Shown piece after piece: positions 59,403-64,000 of a stretch of DNA of 64,000 bases. The DNA is from Myxococcus stipitatus DSM 14675. Lineage in GTDB: Bacteria > Myxococcota > Myxococcia > Myxococcales > Myxococcaceae. Below the pieces are notes generated by a model. That model made no database searches and was not told the DNA's origin. It was given only the letters and a program-made list of their open reading frames with translations. The first letter of the stretch is position 1. Every line of letters begins with the position of its first letter. The translations under genes were made by a program, and so were the position numbers. The stretch covers positions 5,102,501 through 5,166,500 of the forward strand of contig NC_020126.1 in NCBI RefSeq assembly GCF_000331735.1, in the 5' to 3' direction.

Positions 59403-59618
59403 CTAACAGCTCCTAGCAAATGCCAGGACCGCGGCGTCGTAGGCGCATGACGCAGCGGCCCAGGGCGGCCCAGCTTCTTCTTCGGCCGAGGCGGCGGCAG
59501 CAGCGGCGACATACGCTGCCAGAAGGCGTCAGGGGCGAGTTTGCGGACCATGCCCTTCAAAGTGGGAACGCCCCTTGCTCTCGGCCTGCCCAGCCCTGAC
59601 TTTTGCTTGGTGCTGCCA
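59403..59618 (-). mobile_element. internally deleted IS5-type element
   Basis: On the minus strand an ATG at 59551 begins MVRKLAPDAFWQRMSPLLPP then PRPKKKLGRPG, the usual start of IS5-type transposases (LLPPPxPKKKxGRP). It then runs into a sequence homologous to the last codons and terminal repeat of the copy at 56900-57047. So the middle is missing. The right end is at 59403-59429. A degenerate left end is at about 59595-59617. About 215 bases remain, like a MITE. Confidence 0.65.
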
Positions 59619-59887
59619 ATGCTGATGAAGCGATTCCCTGCCATTCCTTGGGCTAGGTGGAAGTACATAGGGTGACGGCATTGCATTCGTCCTGGCGATT
59701 GCAGATAGTCGTGAGAGGCTTTGCGTCTCTTGCCCGAGCCTCGTTCCGCAGGTGAGAAGGCCTGACGTGCTTTGTCGCCCGGACACGATTGCAGGCGGCT
59801 TGCAGGCATAGGGGCGGTGCTGTTCGGGCCTTGAGCGGAGCGAACCTCGTTGGAAGAACCCGTCGGCCACCCAAGGGAGCACAGTCC

Positions 59888-60613
59888 ATGTCACGACATC
59901 GCCCTGTGTCGCTGTTGATGATGTGTCTGGCATCGAGCCTGGCATTCGCGGATGCCCAGGAACCCATTCCAGAGCACGACCTCGAGCCCGTTCCTCCCGA
60001 TGAGGAGATTGTCCCCGCCTTGCTCCAGGATGCCTTCTCGGATGCGGAGCCCGGATTGGAAGAAGCGTTGGGCGATGACTTCGCTTCGGAAGGCCAGTTC
60101 CTGGTGGGGGATGTTCTCTACACCGCGCAGGAGATTCGAGAGCAGGGAATCCACATCTCCCACTTCGTGGTCGACGACAATGCGGCGGAGCGACAAGCCA
60201 TTCTGGGATTCCGCACCACGGATGAGCTCCAGATCTACCTGTTCATGACGGGGAAGTACCCCAGCGAGACCCCGCAGGGAGTGCAACTGCAGTGTCCGCA
60301 AGTCGACTCCCCAGCCTATTTCTTCATGGATACGGCGTACGACACCGGCGAAGGCTACTTCGCGCTATGGCCCGGAATGGCTCTCTCACGTCTTGGCCGG
60401 TGGAATGACAAGATTTCGTCGCTTTGGGGGGCGCCCTGCGCGACCTGGACCGTGATCCATCAGCACTCGGACTTCAAAGGACGCAAGTTGTGGGTCTATC
60501 GAGGCACGGCCATTCGCAGCCTTCGGTGGCATGGCTTTGCTGAATGGTGGGGGCCCTTTGCCTATTGGGCTTCCTGGAATGACCGCGTGTCGTCAGTCCA
60601 GATCCTTTGGTGA
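59888..60613 (+). CDS. secreted beta-gamma-crystallin-type protein
   Basis: 241 aa from the ATG at 59888. Signal peptide MSRHRPVSLLMMCLASSLAFADA. A middle region (about 30-120) is acidic (VPPDEEIVPALLQDAFSDAE). The C-terminal about 100 residues contain two beta-gamma-crystallin Greek-key motifs, each ending in WNDKISSL and WNDRVSSVQIL. N/D-D-K/R-I/V-S-S is the family's calcium-binding signature. Myxobacterial Protein S has the same fold, so a surface or spore-coat role is possible. No ortholog claim is made. Confidence 0.78.
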   Translation: MSRHRPVSLLMMCLASSLAFADAQEPIPEHDLEPVPPDEEIVPALLQDAFSDAEPGLEEALGDDFASEGQFLVGDVLYTAQEIREQGIHISHFVVDDNAAERQAILGFRTTDELQIYLFMTGKYPSETPQGVQLQCPQVDSPAYFFMDTAYDTGEGYFALWPGMALSRLGRWNDKISSLWGAPCATWTVIHQHSDFKGRKLWVYRGTAIRSLRWHGFAEWWGPFAYWASWNDRVSSVQILW

Positions 60614-60784
60614 GGGATAGGTCAGGGTCAGCGGCGACCAATCCTGACGGCCGGTGACGCCAGTCTGTCCGAGGGTGATGGAGATAGCCCCTCATCCCTG
60701 AATTCCGACCCCTCGTCGGAACCCGCCCGCCCTGTCATCGCCCCCGAAGTACGACGAGCAGGAACCCACCACGGAGTTCCTCGC

Positions 60785-61366
60785 ATGCCTGTCCGAAACG
60801 TCCTGGCTGTCCTCGTGCTCGCACTGACCACCTCGGTCCTCGCGGCGGAGCCAGCCCCACCGCGGCGTCCAGCGTCCCCCGCGGAGGCCGCCGCCCGGCA
60901 CCGGGAGAAGCTCTCTCCGCTGCGGGTCCTGGTGGGTGAGTGGCAGGGTGAGGGGTGGATCGACATGGGCCCGCAGGCGGGGGGCCGCAAGACGTTCCAA
61001 CTGAAGGAGTCCGTGCAGTCGCGCCTCGATGGAACCGTCCTCATCGTGGAGGGACTGGGGACCAGCCGCGCGGGCCCGGAGGCCACCGAGGTCCCCGTGC
61101 ACCAGGCCCTCGGCGTCTTCTCCTGGGATGACGCCGAAGGTCGGGTGCGCTTCAGTGCCTATCGGATCGGCGGTGGCGTCGTGGATACCGAGATGAAGCT
61201 CCTGGGCGACGGGGTCTTCCAGTGGGGCTTCGACATGCCTCACGGCCGCATCCGCTTCACGCTGAACGTTCGTGACAACGTGTGGGTGGAAAAGGGAGAA
61301 CTTTCACGCGACGGAGGCAAGACATTCAGTCTGTTTCTCGACATGACGGTGCGGCGCGCGAAGTGA
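60785..61366 (+). CDS. secreted DUF1579-like protein
   Basis: 193 aa. Signal peptide MPVRNVLAVLVLALTTSVLA. The mature part has LSPLRVLVGEWQGEGWIDMG, VQSRLDGTVLIVEG and AYRIGGGVVDTEMKLL, a beta-barrel-like pattern similar to DUF1579 (SnoaL-/lipocalin-like) proteins. The function is unknown. Its TGA overlaps the GTG of the LytS-type kinase gene by four bases (GTGA), so the three genes form one operon. Confidence 0.65.
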   Translation: MPVRNVLAVLVLALTTSVLAAEPAPPRRPASPAEAAARHREKLSPLRVLVGEWQGEGWIDMGPQAGGRKTFQLKESVQSRLDGTVLIVEGLGTSRAGPEATEVPVHQALGVFSWDDAEGRVRFSAYRIGGGVVDTEMKLLGDGVFQWGFDMPHGRIRFTLNVRDNVWVEKGELSRDGGKTFSLFLDMTVRRAK

Positions 61367-62433
61367 CCCCCGGGATGCGCTGGGCCTTGTTCGCGGGCGG
61401 AACGCTGCTGCTCGCGGCGCTGGTCACCGCGTTCCTCGTCATCCCTTCGTCCGAGCCGCTCTCCGGGGTCACCCGCATCTACGCGCTCAGTGTCTTCTAC
61501 GGCACCTTCATCGGCTTCCCGTCGATGCTGGTGATGCCCGCGGTGGGCCGGCATGCCATGCACGGTCCGCCCGTGGCCGCCTTGCTCCGCTGCATGGCCG
61601 CGTGCGCGGCCATCACCGCCGTGATGATGACCCTGGCGACCGTGACGTTGACGGGCCTGGGCGCCTTTCCCGCCTCCGCGTTGAAGCGGCACCTGGTCAT
61701 CGATGGCGGCATCGGTCTGGCATTGAGCCTGCCCGCGGGGCTGTGCGCGTTCGCGTATTCCCGGATGGCGGGTCGCATCCGCAAGCGGGATGCTCGCTTG
61801 CGCGAGGCCGAGGCCCTGCGCGAGCGCGCGGAGTTGCTGGAGGCCGAAGCCCGCTTCGACGCGCTGTCCGCGCGCCTGCAGCCCCATTTCCTCTTCAACA
61901 CCCTCAACTCCATCGCCACGCTGGTGCGTGAGGACCCACGCGCCGCGGAGGCCATGGTGGAGCGGTTGGCCTCCGTGCTGCGCTCCTCGCTGGATGCGGG
62001 GGCCGGGCGACAGGTCCCGCTCCAGCGTGAGCTGGACCTGGTGTCCGACTACCTGGAGCTCGAGCGCGTGCGGCTGGGGGCACGGCTGCGTTGCGCGCTC
62101 GACGTCCAGCCGGGCCTCGAGCGGATCGCCGTGCCTCCCTTCTCGGTGCAGACGCTGGTGGAGAACGCCGTGAAGTACGCCGTGGCCCAGCGGCGCGAGG
62201 GCGGCGAGGTCCAGGTGACTGTATTCGCGGATGCCCACCACCTGCGCATCGAGGTGCGCGACGACGGCCCCGGCATCTCAGGGGCTCCGCCACCAGGGCA
62301 CGGGCTCGACATGCTGACGCGGCGGCTGGCGTCCTCCTTCGGGCCGGACGAGGCGGGCTTGTCCATTTCGAGCGGCGAGGGCGGCGCCGGCGCTTGCGTG
62401 AGGGTGTGGCTGCCGCGGACGGACGCCACATGA
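61363..62433 (+). CDS. LytS/YehU-type sensor histidine kinase
   Basis: 356 aa from the GTG at 61363, which overlaps the previous stop; an ATG at 61375 is an alternative. Four transmembrane helices occupy the first about 135 residues. The His_kinase domain has LQPHFLFNTLNSI with phospho-acceptor His175 (counted from the GTG). HATPase motifs are NAVKYAV, DDGPGIS and GHGLDML. It pairs with the LytTR response regulator overlapping its stop (ATGA). Such systems sense small ligands or cell-wall stress; the signal is unknown. Confidence 0.92.
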   Translation: MTPGMRWALFAGGTLLLAALVTAFLVIPSSEPLSGVTRIYALSVFYGTFIGFPSMLVMPAVGRHAMHGPPVAALLRCMAACAAITAVMMTLATVTLTGLGAFPASALKRHLVIDGGIGLALSLPAGLCAFAYSRMAGRIRKRDARLREAEALRERAELLEAEARFDALSARLQPHFLFNTLNSIATLVREDPRAAEAMVERLASVLRSSLDAGAGRQVPLQRELDLVSDYLELERVRLGARLRCALDVQPGLERIAVPPFSVQTLVENAVKYAVAQRREGGEVQVTVFADAHHLRIEVRDDGPGISGAPPPGHGLDMLTRRLASSFGPDEAGLSISSGEGGAGACVRVWLPRTDAT

Positions 62434-63215
62434 GCGCGCCGAGGCTCCTTCGCGCCGTGCTGGTGGATGACGAACCGCTGGCCCTGCGGCGCCTTGCCCG
62501 CATGCTCGAGGACACGGGGCGTGTGACGGTGGTCGCCACGTTCACCGACCCGGTGGAGGCCCTGGAGTCCCTGCGCACCGCGCCGCCGGATGCGCTCTTC
62601 GTGGATGTGTCGATGCCGGGACTCGATGGCTTCGCGCTGGTGGAGGCCCTCGCCATGCCGCCGCCCGTGGTGTTCACCACGGCCTTCGACACGTTCGCGC
62701 TGCGCGCCTTCGAGGTGAGCTCCGTGGACTACCTGCTCAAGCCCGTGGACACGCGAGGTCTCCTCCGTGCGCTGGACAAGCTGGAGCGAATGCACCCCGA
62801 GCTCGCGCAGGAGCGCCTACGCGCGCTGAAGGTGGCGCTCCAGCCCCCCGCGCCGCTGACTCGGCTGACGTCGAGGACAGGCACCCGTGTGCACGTGGTG
62901 GAGCTCGAGGACGTCACACACCTCTACGCCGAGGACCGGCTCGTCTACGCGGTGCGTGCCGGGCACGCCGATGTGGTGGACATCTCGCTCGCGGAGCTGG
63001 AGCGCCGGCTCGACCCGTCGCGCTGGCTGCGCATCCACCGCGCCACGCTCGTCCGGCTCGGGGCGGTCACGATGGTTCAGGGCGGGTACGGCGACGCCCG
63101 TGCGCACTTGAAGGACGGGACGGTGCTCCCCGTTGCTCGCGACCGTCTGCGCGAGCTGCGAGAGCGGTTGGGTGGCGCGGCGATGGCGCGGAGTCCTCCG
63201 GGCCGTCGCTCATAG
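62430..63215 (+). CDS. LytR/AgrA-family response regulator
   Basis: 261 aa from the ATG at 62430, overlapping the kinase stop by four bases. Receiver domain with acidic pair DDE (13-15), phospho-Asp59 in LFVDVSMPG and a Lys in LLKPVDTRG. The C-terminal LytTR domain (about 150-245) has FRVHVVEL..YLYAEDRLV-type strands and WLRIHRATLVRL. It binds direct repeats upstream of targets. It is the partner of the kinase just upstream. Confidence 0.94.
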   Translation: MSAPRLLRAVLVDDEPLALRRLARMLEDTGRVTVVATFTDPVEALESLRTAPPDALFVDVSMPGLDGFALVEALAMPPPVVFTTAFDTFALRAFEVSSVDYLLKPVDTRGLLRALDKLERMHPELAQERLRALKVALQPPAPLTRLTSRTGTRVHVVELEDVTHLYAEDRLVYAVRAGHADVVDISLAELERRLDPSRWLRIHRATLVRLGAVTMVQGGYGDARAHLKDGTVLPVARDRLRELRERLGGAAMARSPPGRRS

Positions 63216-63321
63216 GTGCCCGGCAGGTCGACAGGTCGGGCCGGCACGCGGGAGGAGCCGAAGACCGCGAGGAGCGCGCGGTATCGCACGAATCCCCTCG
63301 AGGACGTCGCCGCGGAACGAC

Positions 63322-63350
63322 CCGGGCGCGCCGTTCATGCGCGCGCCCGG
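63322..63350. terminator. convergent-gene hairpin
   Basis: A perfect 10-bp GC stem CCGGGCGCGC / GCGCGCCCGG with a 9-base loop, 107 bases after the LytR-type stop and 13 bases before the stop of the hydrolase-like gene. Confidence 0.55.
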
Positions 63351-63362
63351 AGGCGGAGGACC

Positions 63363-64000
63363 TCAGGGCTTGCGCTGCGCGAGCAGCCAATCCCAGACGT
63401 TCGGGTCCTTGAAGACGATGTCTCCGATGGCCTGGTCACCCGGGTTGCGGATCGTGAAGAGCACGGGGCGCGAGGGCGCCGCGCCACTCGGGTCCACGGC
63501 TGTCTGGCCGCTGACCCACTGCCAGCCACCCGTCGCGGGACGGAAGAAGGCGGTCTGGTTCTCCAAGGGGGCGGTGTAGTCGGCCAGCACGCCGCGGGTT
63601 GATCCCATGGCAGTGCCGAACTGGTCGAACCAGGAGGCCGTCGCCTCGTATCGATAGGCCGTGTCATCCTTGCCATGGATGGCCCACACGGGGAGCCCCG
63701 CGTTCATCATCCCATCCGAGATGCTTTGGGCTCCGGCCCACGACCTCGGGCCCGCAGCGAGGATGGCCGCGAGCCTGTTGGGGAAGACTGCAGCGAAGTT
63801 GATGGCGCCACCACCCCCCAGGCCCAGACCCGCGATGTAGGTCCGGTGGGGGTCGACCTTGTACGTCGCCTGGAGTTGGCTGACGAAGGGGCCCAGGTAG
63901 TGCTGGGCCTCGAACTGGTTCCATTCGCCGTGGAGGGATGTCTGCGGCGCGATGAGCACGAAGGGGTAGTCCTTCCCTTCCTGGTCGATGTAGCGGAACG
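63363..64000 (-). CDS. PHB-depolymerase-like alpha/beta protein, catalytic residues lost, 5' end cut
   Basis: Partial; the N-terminus lies beyond 64000. The visible frame continues as FRYIDQEGKDYPFVLIAPQT into an alpha/beta hydrolase core: VDPHRTYIAGLGLGGGGAIN, VWAIHGKDDT and NVWDWLLAQ near the C-terminus. This matches esterase/PHB-depolymerase proteins. The nucleophile elbow should be GxSxG, but here it is GLGLG, so the catalytic serine is a glycine. Near the end, GDQAI stands where relatives have GHxxW, so the catalytic His also appears absent. It may be a non-catalytic binding protein. Confidence 0.7.
   Translation of the reverse strand, partial: FRYIDQEGKDYPFVLIAPQTSLHGEWNQFEAQHYLGPFVSQLQATYKVDPHRTYIAGLGLGGGGAINFAAVFPNRLAAILAAGPRSWAGAQSISDGMMNAGLPVWAIHGKDDTAYRYEATASWFDQFGTAMGSTRGVLADYTAPLENQTAFFRPATGGWQWVSGQTAVDPSGAAPSRPVLFTIRNPGDQAIGDIVFKDPNVWDWLLAQRKP

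Overview
High-GC bacterial chromosome segment. The gene mix suggests a myxobacterium, probably Myxococcus, Corallococcus or a close relative. The clues are many secreted lipoproteins with Kelch, Big2, RICIN, LamG or beta-gamma-crystallin folds, a DUF1592/DUF1552 pair, an ECF sigma/FecR unit, and many one- and two-component regulators. This assignment is inferred from content; no taxon marker was searched.

Layout. 1-2980: end of an rRNA operon (23S without its 5' end, 5S, terminator). 3037-12506: housekeeping and envelope genes: ABC1/UbiB-family kinase and NhaA antiporter (minus), MutS, a VWD-like secreted protein, a DUF3592 membrane protein and a periplasmic amidase. 12522-18239: small regulator/target pairs (AraC with NmrA and DUF1772; AraC beside a PD40 lipoprotein) and a HEAT-repeat protein. 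18250-18403: unexplained structured intergenic element. 19122-25579: complete TetR-controlled tripartite RND efflux locus, with matching candidate operators before tetR and the adaptor gene. 25764-44020: accessory region with a LamG/membrane protein, an acyl-CoA synthetase, several divergent regulator/target pairs, a lipase-like protein, a serine hydrolase, a synapsin-like ATP-grasp protein coupled to a LysR gene, tandem RICIN proteins and a FixL/FixJ-like two-component system. 44160-54865: surface lipoproteins, DUF1592/DUF1552, an ECF sigma/FecR/lipoprotein operon. 54936-56843: TetR/Old-Yellow-Enzyme pair with a strong candidate operator.

57021-59430 is the clearest foreign-looking segment: a lone gene with a formylglycine-generating-enzyme-like C-terminus, bracketed by homologous, inward-facing ends of IS5-type remnants. 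After it come a beta-gamma-crystallin secreted protein, a DUF1579-like protein overlapping a LytS/LytR-type system, and a truncated PHB-depolymerase-like protein that appears to have lost its catalytic Ser and His.

No CRISPR array, intact prophage, reverse transcriptase or complete transposon was seen. The best leads for new biology are the synapsin-like ATP-grasp unit, the IS-bracketed FGE-like gene, the LamG/membrane protein, the apparent pseudo-hydrolase, the tRNA-like structured element and several candidate operator families.
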